From NCBI RefSeq assembly GCF_026020075.1, contig NZ_CP102772.1:4368501-4432500 (forward strand): a DNA stretch of 64,000 bases, given 5' to 3'. This DNA comes from Bosea sp. NBC_00550. Its GTDB lineage: Bacteria; Pseudomonadota; Alphaproteobacteria; Rhizobiales; Beijerinckiaceae. Below the pieces are notes generated by a model. The model made no database searches. It saw nothing but the letters and a program-made list of their open reading frames with translations, and was not told the DNA's origin. The position numbers and the translations under genes were made by a program. Shown here in pieces: positions 19,101 to 26,133 of the stretch (the stretch's first letter is position 1; each line of letters opens with the position of its first letter).

Positions 19101-21088
19101 CCGCCCGGCAGATCCTGCATCATGCGCCCACGTGTGGCGACGAGCGACAGCGCATCCTCAAGCGAGAAGACGCCGGCGATGCAGGCGGCCGCGAACTCGC
19201 CGACGCTGTGGCCGATCATGGCGGCGGGACCCAGGCCCCAGCTCATCAGCAGCTGGGACAGGGCATACTCGACCGTGAAGATCGCGGGCTGAGCCATGAC
19301 GGTCGCCGCGAGGCGCTCCGCATGGGCGCCGCCATTGCTGGGATAGAGCAGGCTGCGCAGATCGAGATCGAGCCGAGGCTTCAGGATCTCGCAGCAGAGA
19401 TCGACCGTTTGCCGGAAGATCGGCTCCCCCGCATAGAGCTCGCGCCCCATCTGCGGATATTGTGCGCCCTGTCCCGGGAACATGAAGACCAGATCGCCCG
19501 TGCCGGACACCGCGGCGGCACGCGCCGTATTCTGCTTGCGCAGCGCTTCCGCGGCCCCGCCATGGCTGCTTGCCGCCACCGCGATGCGATGGGCGAAGTG
19601 CCGCCGCCCGCTCTGCAAGGTGAAGGCGATGTCGGCGAGGTTCTGCTCGGGATGCGCCTCGATATGATCAGCCAGCCGATCCCGTGCCGTTGCGAGCGCA
19701 GCCGTGCTCCGGGCCGAGACGGTCAAGATCTGGTTGCGGCGGGCGGAAGCACGCTCCTCGATCTCCGGGGCTTGCTCCAGCACGAGATGGACATTGGTGC
19801 CGCCGAAACCGAAGGCGCTGACGCCGGCGCGCCGTGTTCCTTCACTGACGGGCCATTCCTGCCGGCGGTCGGCGATGAAGAAGGGGCTGTTCGGCAGATC
19901 GAGTGCGGGATTGGGCTCGCTGACATGGAGACTTGCCGGCACCGTTCCGGAGGAGATCGAGAGTGCCGCCTTGATCAGCCCGGTCACGCCGGCAGCCGCG
20001 TCGAGATGGCCGACATTGGATTTGACGGAGCCGAGCGCGCAGAAGCCGCGATCCTCGGTCGTCAGGCGGAAGGCGGCAGTGAGCCCTGCGACCTCGATGG
20101 GATCGCCCATCGGTGTGCCCGTACCGTGGCATTCGACATAGCCGATGGAGCGCGCGTCGATATCGGCCGCCGCATGGGCCATGGCGATCGCCGCCGCCTG
20201 GCCGTCGACGCTCGGCGCCGTGAAGCCGACCTTGGCCGAGCCGTCATTGTTGACGCCGACGCCGCGGATGACGGCGTAGATGTGGTCGGCGTCAGCGACT
20301 GCATCCTCCAGCCGCTTCAGCAGCACCATGCCGGCGCCGCTGCCGAAGACGGTGCCGTTGGCGCCGCTGTCGAAGGCACGGCAATGGCCGTCCGTCGACA
20401 TGATGCCGCCGTCCTGAGCGAGGTAGCCGCGCCGCTGCGGGAAGGTGATCGAAGCGCCGCCCGCCAGCGCCATGTCGCAGCCATGGCTCAGGAGATTCTG
20501 CACCGCCTGCGCGACCGCCAGCAGCGAGGTGGAGCAGGCGGATTGCACGGCGACGCAGGGGCCGGTGAGGCCGAGCTTGTAGCCGATGCGGGTTGCCGTG
20601 AAATCGGAGGCCGAGCCGACCAGCATCGGTAGATTGCCGACCTGGAAGCCGGAAGTGTACTCGGCAATGGCCGTGCGGTCCTGAAACAGATTGTGCAGCA
20701 GATAGGTGCTGGAGGTCGCCCCGGCGAAGACGCCGATGCACTGGCCCGGAGATGCGGGATCGTGGCCGGCGTCTTCCAGCGCCTCCCAGGCGCATTCCAG
20801 GAGCAGGCGCTGCTGCGGATCGGTGACGGCCGCCTCGCGCGGCAGCATGCCGAAGAAGGGAGCGTCGAACAGTTCGGGGCCTTCGAGAACGGACCGGACC
20901 GGGACATAGTTCGGCAGCGCCCGTGTCGCGGCATCGAAGCTGTCTTCCAGCTCCGCCGGATCGAAGCGGGTGATGGATTCGACGCCATCCAGCAGGTTCT
21001 GCCAGAAGGCCGGAACATCCGCCGCTCCGGGGAAGCGTCCGGCCATGCCGATGATCGCGACGGCGTTGCTGGGAAGGCGGTCACTCAT
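13097..21088 (-). CDS. Hybrid PKS-NRPS: KS-AT-ACP-aminotransferase-C-A-PCP
   Basis: 2663 aa. The ketosynthase (about 8-440) has Cys185 (VQSACSTSL), His321 and His361. The acyltransferase (about 530-830) has the active Ser628 (GHSVGE) and an HAFH motif (724-727), which predicts malonyl-CoA. ACP Ser962 (GFDSL) follows. A Pro/Ala-rich linker at about 1005-1118 leads to a glutamate-semialdehyde-type PLP aminotransferase (about 1120-1570, Lys1411 in YGKVVGGGLPVG). Next are a condensation domain (HHIVCDG, 1733-1739), an adenylation domain (about 2050-2540) and a PCP (Ser2587, LGADSL). My manual specificity code for the adenylation domain is DILQLGMIWK, one residue from the common glycine code. The module resembles those of mycosubtilin/iturin and microcystin synthetases, in which a beta-keto group is converted to a beta-amine. 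No ketoreductase, dehydratase or methyltransferase is present. Confidence 0.95.
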   Translation of the reverse strand: MSDRLPSNAVAIIGMAGRFPGAADVPAFWQNLLDGVESITRFDPAELEDSFDAATRALPNYVPVRSVLEGPELFDAPFFGMLPREAAVTDPQQRLLLECAWEALEDAGHDPASPGQCIGVFAGATSSTYLLHNLFQDRTAIAEYTSGFQVGNLPMLVGSASDFTATRIGYKLGLTGPCVAVQSACSTSLLAVAQAVQNLLSHGCDMALAGGASITFPQRRGYLAQDGGIMSTDGHCRAFDSGANGTVFGSGAGMVLLKRLEDAVADADHIYAVIRGVGVNNDGSAKVGFTAPSVDGQAAAIAMAHAAADIDARSIGYVECHGTGTPMGDPIEVAGLTAAFRLTTEDRGFCALGSVKSNVGHLDAAAGVTGLIKAALSISSGTVPASLHVSEPNPALDLPNSPFFIADRRQEWPVSEGTRRAGVSAFGFGGTNVHLVLEQAPEIEERASARRNQILTVSARSTAALATARDRLADHIEAHPEQNLADIAFTLQSGRRHFAHRIAVAASSHGGAAEALRKQNTARAAAVSGTGDLVFMFPGQGAQYPQMGRELYAGEPIFRQTVDLCCEILKPRLDLDLRSLLYPSNGGAHAERLAATVMAQPAIFTVEYALSQLLMSWGLGPAAMIGHSVGEFAAACIAGVFSLEDALSLVATRGRMMQDLPGGAMLAVRLPDAEVAALAREGVSVAAVNAPGMAVLAGPFEAIEALEAEFSQRDVTHRRLQTSHAFHSGMLDPLIEPFTEAVAAIRLNPPELPYVSGVTGDWVTTEQATDPIYWARHAREPVRFADGIATLVRNLSPTMLEVGPGSALSTFALQGAGAGRVAVSCLPSPQGDAEEMLAAAVGRLWSVGAAPDWTAYHTEGGRRRVSLPTYPFERSRHWVEPPAASTGDASVVPAALPAAAVSIPLSSQPDQDPAMYRQADADIPLGRSELGTRVAAVFENLSGRAFGAEETGASFLELGFDSLLLTQAAQSLQTTFGVQIRFRQLLDDLPSVDDVTRHIAEIRPEVAKPAPVTPAPAAQVAVAPVVTQPVAAPLTPAIASERPSGAGLDALMREQLDTMSRLMERQLQAMTGQPTAPAIETSAPPSQPAQPAPQVQPPQAAPPAAAREAPAAASPSRFKALIRAGGETLSEAQRAHIDRLTALYVGRTAGSKRLADEHRAVLADPRTVSGFAADWKEMVYPIVSARAKGAHIWDIDGNSYIDLVNGYGQTAFGHAPDFVVEAVQAQLAEGFAIGPQSPLAHEAARLFCELTNHARVAFCNTGSEAVMAAMRVARTVTGRDRVVAFSGAYHGQFDEVLVRGVGAGEQRRSLPAAPGIPAEAVGRMTVLDYGTDESLAWLREHAHELAAVLVEPVQSRKPGYLPAAFLKELRAITEQSGTALVFDEVVTGFRVHPAGVQALLGIRPDLATYGKVVGGGLPVGLLAGTPRFMDALDGGAWRFGDDSVPEVGVTFFAGTFVRHPLVLAATVAVLRHVKEQGAALAEGLTSRMQHLVEELKRAFAEAGWDVPIESYGSVMYFEPGRDHRLGSLLHYHLRARGIFIQEHYPCFLTTQHGDAEVAAIVQAFRDSLRLMRQDGMLPGGGAEMHLPKASLPAEIARIPIAVELPLTEAQAEIWLSDQTGPEASAAFNESVSLTLEGDIDVDRLALAVRQVAARHAILHARFSADGETMRIAPSDALPVAIVDLANESDPESALRARIEARAGRPYDLVEGPAAEAEIVRLGERKHVLVLSAHHIVCDGWSTNLLLDEIAAVYRSDFAALQPAMPFADYAKLIRKDARAEESAIYWAKVFENIPAPLELPTDHPRQAMRSFSGGTRTAFIDAELYRNVKAAGAQRRRTLFATLLAAFQVLMLRLSDQRDLVVGVPAAGQSLLEGAAPVGHCVNFLPIRSGIDPAEPFSAHLDKVGRVILDAYDHQSCTLGALLKRLRVPPVHGRLPLVEVQFNLERLADSLDFGPGVRTSAQPNPKSFSTFDVYFNVVESNDGLRIDCCYGADLFDAATIDRWLGHYRTLLAAIVANPDMAIAAMPLIEGGERQRLVSELNDTQIAFKIEEGTIGAFELQARQRPDAIAVSCGDEQLSYAALNAWSDRIAAELTARIDTPESRVGLLIERSPALVAAMLGALKAGFPYVPLDPGMPKARIQRILRDSEAVALLTANPGESAVVEPDEGVAIIDVHQTDPKLMGIRTAPTASDHLAYVIYTSGSTGAPKGVEITHGALSNLLFAMAREPGFGEGDTILAVTTVTFDIAALELLLPLIRGGRVAIATADEARDGTELLARLVQSQATVLQATPMTWRLLLEAGFRSWPGLRMLCGGEALPLDLARKLLEGGGELWNMYGPTETTIWSSVVRIEPADEVVTIGLPIANTQFYIVDANDEPVGVGIPGELLIGGAGLARGYAGNPKLTARSFIPNPIDAATSARAYRTGDRAKYLPDGRIQHLGRLDHQVKLRGFRIEPGEIEAVLARKTGIVSAVILREDVPNEPRLVCYYITTAEKRAPAELRTIMAQELPDYMVPTSWVALPALPLTPSGKLDRAALPAPEAGIVVPRADRTAPRTSVEETLIRIWSEVLRRDDIGVDDDLFDLGADSLSIFQITGRARREGLKVSARDFFRNRTIASVAAALPVDDVSEPVAATPTLWKRAWRRPRETAQADVPNPVSQREQG

Positions 21089-23111
21089 CGCGGCTACCTA
21101 CGGGTGTGGCTTGCGAAGAGGGGGGCACTCCCCGTGAGCGCATCCCGCGCTCGCGGGCGGCGGCGAGGCTCCCGAGCACGCCGGAGGCCGCGGGCGTCAG
21201 ATGCCCGCCCAGCGCGCGCAGATTCGGCCGGCGATAGAGATCGATCAGCCCGAGCCCCGCCAGATCGCGAACGAGGCGGCGATGAATCTCGACCAGCAGC
21301 AGCGAGTTGCCGCCGAGGTCGAAGAAATTGTCGTCGATGCCGAGATGATCGATCTGGAGGACGTCCGCGACGACCTCGGCAAGCCGGCGTTCGAGCGCGT
21401 TGCGTGGCGCGCAGTAGGGGGCGACGCTGTCGGGTCGTGAACGGTTGGGCGGCGGCAATGCCGCGCGGTCGAGCTTGCCGTTCACCGTCAGCGGCAGATG
21501 CGGCACGAAGACGAAGGTCCCCGGCACCATGTGATCCGGCAGGGCCTGGGCGAGATGGGCTTTCAGGGCGGATGGCGAGGGGCGTTCGCCACCATTCGCG
21601 ACGAGGTAGCCGACGAGGCGATCATGCCCGTCATCGGAACGGAGCAGGGCGGCAGCCTGCCCGATCGCAGGATGCGACAGCAGAGCGGCCTCGATCTCGC
21701 CGAGCTCGACGCGGAAGCCCCTGATCTTGACCTGCTGGTCGGCACGGCCGAGATGCTCGTACTCGCCGTCCTCGTTCAGCCGGGCGAGATCGCCGGATCG
21801 GTACAGCCTTTCGCCTGGCTTGTGCGGATGCGGCACGAAGCGGCTGGCGGTCAGGTCGGGCCGGTTGAGATAGCCGCGGGCCAGTCCCGCTCCCGCAACG
21901 AAGATCTCGCCGACCTCGCCGGCTGGAACCGGCTGCATCGTCTCGCCGTCGAGCAGCAGGATGTCGAGATCGGGAATCGGGTGGCCGATCGGGCTCGCTC
22001 GCAGCTCGGTATCCGCGGGCGACATCGGGCGATAGGTGACGTGAACGGTGGTCTCGGTGATCCCGTACATGTTGACGAGATGCGCATGCTCGCCCCGGCG
22101 CCTGTACCAGCCGGCCAGCCGCCGCGGATCAAGCGCTTCGCCGCCGAAAATGACGAGCCGCAGCGCCAGCCGGTCCCGACCCGAAACGTCGTGGTCGGCA
22201 CGATCGAGCGCGGCGAAGGCGGAGGGCGTCTGGTTGAGGACCGTGACTCCGTCATCCGCCAGCAGGCGCAGGAAGGCGACGGGATCGCGTGCCGTAGCTT
22301 CCGGCACGATCACGAGCCGCCCGCCATGGAGCAAAGCCCCCCAGATCTCCCAGACCGAGAAGTCGAAGGACACCGAATGGAACAGCGTCCAGACATCGGT
22401 CGGTCGGAAACCGAACCAGTGCTGCGTCGCGCTGAAGAGCCGCGTGACGGCGCCGTGTTCGATGGCGACCCCCTTGGGGCGCCCGGTCGAGCCGGAGGTG
22501 TAGATCACATAGGCGAGGTCGCTGGCCTCAGCCTTGCGCGCGGGCAGTGCCCGATCCGTCGCCTCGGCATCGCCCTGATCGTGCGGATCGAGCCGCCGCC
22601 GGCCCGATGGCAGCCAATCGGCGCAATTCGATGCCGCAACGACGAGCATGGCGTTCGCATCCTCGACCATGAAGGCCAGGCGCTCGCCAGGGTAGGCCGG
22701 ATCGAGCGGCAAATAGGCGGCGCCGCTCTTGAGGATGGCGAGCATCGCGACGATCAGATCGAGCGAGCGCGGCAGGCAGAGACCCACGATCGCGCCCGGT
22801 CCCGCCCCCATGGCGGCCAGCCGGTGGGCGAGCCGATCGGCGCGGCTGTCGAGCTCGGCATAGGTCAGGCTGGTCGACCCGAGGGACAGAGCGACATGAC
22901 GCGGCTGTGCGGCGACCCTCGCGGCGAACAGGGTGACGAGGGTTGCGTCCCCGAGAGGGCTTGTGACGCCGGCGCTGCTGGCGGGCGATGGCGAGTCCTG
23001 TGGGGCGACAGGCCGGCTAGCCGTATCGTTGCGCTCGGCTCCGACGGGCGTTGGCAGGCCGCCACGTCCAGAGGGGCGGCGGGAGGATTTCCTGACGAAC
23101 ATCTTGCTCAT
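21081..23111 (-). CDS. NRPS loading module: adenylation + PCP, threonine predicted
   Basis: 676 aa. A basic N-terminal tail of about 50 residues is followed by an adenylation domain (about 55-560) with core A3 (YVIYTSGSTGRPKGV), A5 (NMYGITETTVHVTY) and the A10 lysine Lys546 (NGKLDR). A peptidyl carrier domain follows with Ser603 (LGGNSL). There is no condensation domain, so it should start the chain. Specificity positions read by hand are Asp250, Phe251, Trp254, Asn293, Ile321, Gly323, Met348, Val356, His357 and Lys546, giving DFWNIGMVHK, the well-known threonine code. Its stop overlaps the next start by 8 bp, and the three assembly-line genes are collinear. It appears to be the first gene of this operon. 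Confidence 0.93.
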   Translation of the reverse strand: MSKMFVRKSSRRPSGRGGLPTPVGAERNDTASRPVAPQDSPSPASSAGVTSPLGDATLVTLFAARVAAQPRHVALSLGSTSLTYAELDSRADRLAHRLAAMGAGPGAIVGLCLPRSLDLIVAMLAILKSGAAYLPLDPAYPGERLAFMVEDANAMLVVAASNCADWLPSGRRRLDPHDQGDAEATDRALPARKAEASDLAYVIYTSGSTGRPKGVAIEHGAVTRLFSATQHWFGFRPTDVWTLFHSVSFDFSVWEIWGALLHGGRLVIVPEATARDPVAFLRLLADDGVTVLNQTPSAFAALDRADHDVSGRDRLALRLVIFGGEALDPRRLAGWYRRRGEHAHLVNMYGITETTVHVTYRPMSPADTELRASPIGHPIPDLDILLLDGETMQPVPAGEVGEIFVAGAGLARGYLNRPDLTASRFVPHPHKPGERLYRSGDLARLNEDGEYEHLGRADQQVKIRGFRVELGEIEAALLSHPAIGQAAALLRSDDGHDRLVGYLVANGGERPSPSALKAHLAQALPDHMVPGTFVFVPHLPLTVNGKLDRAALPPPNRSRPDSVAPYCAPRNALERRLAEVVADVLQIDHLGIDDNFFDLGGNSLLLVEIHRRLVRDLAGLGLIDLYRRPNLRALGGHLTPAASGVLGSLAAARERGMRSRGVPPSSQATPVGSRDE

Positions 23112-23434
23112 GCAGGAAGGCTATGCGTACAGCCCGCGCGACAAAATGGGAGCAGGTGGAGTAACGCCATCTCCCCAAGGATACGGGGCTCAGGCGCGAA
23201 CGGTTAGCGCGCGACACCCGTAGAATCGGCAGGAATTCCGCAAGCGGGTATTGGGATCGCGCGCGCTTGCTCATTAGGCGGATGCGCACGCTAGGGTTGA
23301 CGGGCTCGGAGATCGAAGCTTCCGGCGGTTTGGCGCATGCGGCGTCGTCCCGGCCATGTCCGGCGCGGCTGATTGTCCATGATTTGGGCTGTTGCCCACC
23401 AAGGGGCGATTCCGACGCAGCTCGGAAGGATGCC
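23112..23434. promoter_or_regulatory. Leader region upstream of the NRPS-PKS operon
   Basis: About 320 bp between the loading-module start and the end of the methyltransferase gene on the same strand. No gene is convincing here. The NRPS promoter would be expected in this stretch, unless the operon is read through from the genes further upstream. I see no strong operator or terminator. Confidence 0.35.
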
Positions 23435-24214
23435 CTATTGGCGCACCCACGCCTCGCCGACGACGCTGACGGATCTTGTGCCGTGGCGGCTGGGGACCAC
23501 GAAATTCCGATCCGGAATGTCCCAGCGCGCCTGCAATGCGTAGCCGAGTGAGCTTCGGGCTTCCGCGAGCTCATCCTCTCCGAAAACGCGATACGGCATC
23601 CGTCCTCGACCAAAGGATTCGAGGGTGAAGAAGCCCCCGGATCGGGAGAGTGCGAGCTTGTTGAGGATGATCGTTCGGGGCGCCCGCGCGCACTGCGCCA
23701 CGATCTGCTTCAGGGAGAGCTCGACATATTGCAGCGAGCCGGAGCAGAGCAGCAGGTCGCACGGCGCCGTTTCGTCGATCGTCTCGTGAAAACTGAGAGC
23801 GGATGCCCAGCCGGGCCTTTGACCGACCCCTTCGCGGCACACCGCCGGCACATCGACCACCTGCCACCGAAAGCCTTCCGGATAGGTCAGGTAGTTCGCA
23901 TAGGCATAGTATTTGACGCCTACATGCCCGCCGAAATCCGTCATCGTCGCAAGTGCGCCGTCCTTGATCAGCCGCTCCATGAAGAACATCACGGGCCAGT
24001 CGAATGCCTGGACCTCCTTGAACTTCTCGAGATTGATCTGGACGATCTCGTCATCGTCGTACTCCGCGCGCGGCCGCCCGGTCAGGAACGCGACTGCGGC
24101 GGCCCTCGTCTCGAAGCATCCCCAATGCCGGCCGTAGCCGATGCGAAACAGATCGTTCAGCAGGTCCGACCGCCGCGCCTGTTTCAGTACCGGGATGGAC
24201 CAGATGCTCCCCAC
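23435..24214 (-). CDS. Putative methyltransferase, TIGR04325 family
   Basis: 259 aa from a GTG at 24214, preceded by GGAGGA with 6 nt spacing. The central region shows the family pattern: ATMTDFGGHVGVKYYAY, then WQVVDVPAVCREG and CDLLLCSGSLQYVE. This is a SAM-binding Rossmann-like core with a divergent motif I (DFGGHVG). TIGR04325 proteins are found in surface-polysaccharide loci and are presumed sugar methyltransferases. The catalytic substrate is unknown. It lies between the GDP-mannose pyrophosphorylase gene and the NRPS operon on the same strand, so it could serve either pathway. Confidence 0.8.
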   Translation of the reverse strand: MGSIWSIPVLKQARRSDLLNDLFRIGYGRHWGCFETRAAAVAFLTGRPRAEYDDDEIVQINLEKFKEVQAFDWPVMFFMERLIKDGALATMTDFGGHVGVKYYAYANYLTYPEGFRWQVVDVPAVCREGVGQRPGWASALSFHETIDETAPCDLLLCSGSLQYVELSLKQIVAQCARAPRTIILNKLALSRSGGFFTLESFGRGRMPYRVFGEDELAEARSSLGYALQARWDIPDRNFVVPSRHGTRSVSVVGEAWVRQ

Positions 24215-24235
24215 GGCCGTTCCTCCGCTTCACTG

Positions 24236-24448
24236 CTAAAGTCGTCCGATCAGGCTCGCGGCCGGCTCTGCAAAAAGAATCGCCAGGGCAAGCAGAAGCA
24301 GAGCCAGGGTCGCCCGCAGGCGGGTCGGCGGCGGTGCGAGGGTATGCGTTTGTCCGGGCGAATGGGTTGTCGGCTGCTCCTCCCGGCTTGCGGTCGGAGC
24401 GAGCCGTAGCGGCGCCTGCTTGGCAGAGGCGCCGAAGGCTGCGGTCAT
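24236..24448 (-). CDS. Possible small C-terminally anchored membrane protein
   Basis: A 70-codon frame from an ATG at 24448 encodes a polar, Pro/Thr-rich N-terminal half. It ends in a single hydrophobic segment (RLRATLALLLLALAILFAEP) and a short tail. The ribosome-binding site is weak. The frame is open further upstream to 24688, but that part reads as noise. It fits the gap between the TIGR04325 gene and the pyrophosphorylase gene on the same strand. I do not recognise a family, and it may be a chance frame. Confidence 0.3.
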   Translation of the reverse strand: MTAAFGASAKQAPLRLAPTASREEQPTTHSPGQTHTLAPPPTRLRATLALLLLALAILFAEPAASLIGRL

Positions 24449-24688
24449 CAATTCGATGCCGCCTTTGTCGCCAGCGAGCCAATGCTTGGCGAAGGTCGGG
24501 TGGCGGACCGCAGGCAGAGTCGAGGAAGAAGTGCGGCTGCCGCGTTCTTGCTGGGCGGGTCTCGCGGACGTGATCAAAAGTGCCTCCGTTTCACTATGCC
24601 GAGCCGTATGTTTCTGCCGCCGGACGGCGGGAAAGATGCGATCTGCCCTTCGTTTCGCTGGATATGCCGGCCCCGTTGGGCAAGGCAT

Positions 24689-26098
24689 TCAAACCCCTCT
24701 GCGGCTATCGTCCATGCGAATGGCGTCGTCTTCGCCGAGATAGCTGCCATTCTGGATGCCGATGAGTTCGAGCGGCTCTGCACCGACATTCTCCAGCTGA
24801 TGCGCGGTTTCGAGCGGGATGAAGATGTGCTCGTTCGCGCCGAAATGGCTGACCGTGTCTTCGATGGTCACGGTGGCCGTGCCTCGGACGACAACCCAGT
24901 GTTCGGAGCGGAAGCGGTGCTTCTGCAAGAGCAACCGCCCCTGGGGAGCGACGATGAAGCGCTTGACCTGGAAGCCCTCGCCGGCATCGACGATCTGGTA
25001 GGAGCCCCATGCGCAATAGACGCTGGCATGCGTCTCGGCCTGGCTGCAGCCCTTGCGGCGCAGCAACTCGACCACCTGCTTGACCTCGGCCGCACGACCG
25101 CGATCGGCGACGAGCACGGCATCGCGGCTGGCGATCACGATGAGATCCTCGACGCCGAGCACGGAAGTCATCGGACCATCCGTCGAGACGAAGCAGTTAT
25201 GGACGTCGAACAGCTCGACATTGCCACGACGGGCGTTGCCGGAGCCGTCGTGATCGCTGAGGGCCCACAATGCATCCCAGTTGCCGACATCCGACCAGCC
25301 GCATGATGTCGCGACGACTGCCGCTCTCTCGGTGCGTTCCATGACGGCAAAATCGATGGAGCGCTTCCCGGCTTTGACGAAATCGGCCAGGGCCAGGGCG
25401 AGGGCGCCATTCTCCTCCGTCCCGTTCGCAACGGCGTTCTCGACCGCTCTCACGGTTTCCGGCTCGAAGGATCGGTATTCCTCGATGAGGGTGCTGGCGC
25501 CGAACAGGAAGTTGCCGGAATTCCAGAGCCAGCCATTCAGCAGGTATTCGGCGGCACGGCGCCCATCGGGCTTTTCGGCGAAGCGTTCGACATGCCGGGC
25601 TTCCCCTTCGAGCATCACCCCCGGCTCGATCCAGCCATATTCCGTGCAGGCATGGCTCGCCACGACCCCGAATGTGACGAGGCGCCGTGCTCGTGCAGCG
25701 GGAATGCCGTTGGCAACGGCGCGCCGAAACGCCGCCGGGTTTTCGACGACATGGTCCGAGGCGACGACGAGCACGGGCGTGTCGGGTCCCTCCCTGGCCG
25801 CGATCATGCAGCCGGCGAGGATGGCCGGGCCGGAGTCCCGCCGCTCGGGTTCGAGCACGATATCGGCCGACGCGTTGATTTCGGCGAGTTGCCTCTCCGC
25901 CAGAACGCGGTGGTCGCGATTGGTCAGGATGATCGGCCGATCGAACAGCTTGTTCCGGAGCCGCAGAACCGTGTCCTGAAATGTCGAGCGCTCGCCGAGC
26001 AGCATGGCGAATTGCTTCGGCAGGGAATTCCGGGAGGTCGGCCACAGCGTTGTCCCGGCGCCACCACACATGATGATCGGGCGTATCTTGGAATGCAT
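24689..26098 (-). CDS. Mannose-1-phosphate guanylyltransferase / mannose-6-phosphate isomerase-like protein, paralogue 1
   Basis: 469 aa from the ATG at 26098 (AGGA 7 nt upstream). The N-terminal nucleotidyltransferase domain and the C-terminal cupin domain have the normal AlgA/ManC layout. Key departures: the pyrophosphorylase signature GGxGxRLWP reads GGAGTTLWP, so the conserved Arg is Thr17. The isomerase metal motif QxHxHRxEHW reads QKHRFRSEHW, losing the second His, and the RPWG entry motif reads CAWG. FAEKPD and the distal Lys are kept. Guanylyltransferase activity may be altered, and the isomerase half is probably inactive. The expected role is GDP-mannose supply for the polysaccharide. 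A better-preserved paralogue lies at 40770-42182. Confidence 0.88.
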   Translation of the reverse strand: MHSKIRPIIMCGGAGTTLWPTSRNSLPKQFAMLLGERSTFQDTVLRLRNKLFDRPIILTNRDHRVLAERQLAEINASADIVLEPERRDSGPAILAGCMIAAREGPDTPVLVVASDHVVENPAAFRRAVANGIPAARARRLVTFGVVASHACTEYGWIEPGVMLEGEARHVERFAEKPDGRRAAEYLLNGWLWNSGNFLFGASTLIEEYRSFEPETVRAVENAVANGTEENGALALALADFVKAGKRSIDFAVMERTERAAVVATSCGWSDVGNWDALWALSDHDGSGNARRGNVELFDVHNCFVSTDGPMTSVLGVEDLIVIASRDAVLVADRGRAAEVKQVVELLRRKGCSQAETHASVYCAWGSYQIVDAGEGFQVKRFIVAPQGRLLLQKHRFRSEHWVVVRGTATVTIEDTVSHFGANEHIFIPLETAHQLENVGAEPLELIGIQNGSYLGEDDAIRMDDSRRGV

Positions 26099-26133
26099 GG
26101 GAAGGTCCTCTCGCGGCGTACGCCGCGTGGTGG

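Noticed and set aside
14447..20632. Long open frames on the + strand (up to 724 codons) opposite the PKS-NRPS gene
   Set aside because: They are antisense to clearly conserved KS, AT, aminotransferase, C and A domains; their translations are Arg/Asp-rich and show no family motifs. They result from high GC at third codon positions.
10106..23111. NRPS-PKS cluster as a siderophore system
   Set aside because: No TonB receptor, iron-chelate ABC transporter, ornithine hydroxylase or dihydroxybenzoate genes are present, and predicted building blocks (Thr, Gly) do not require them.
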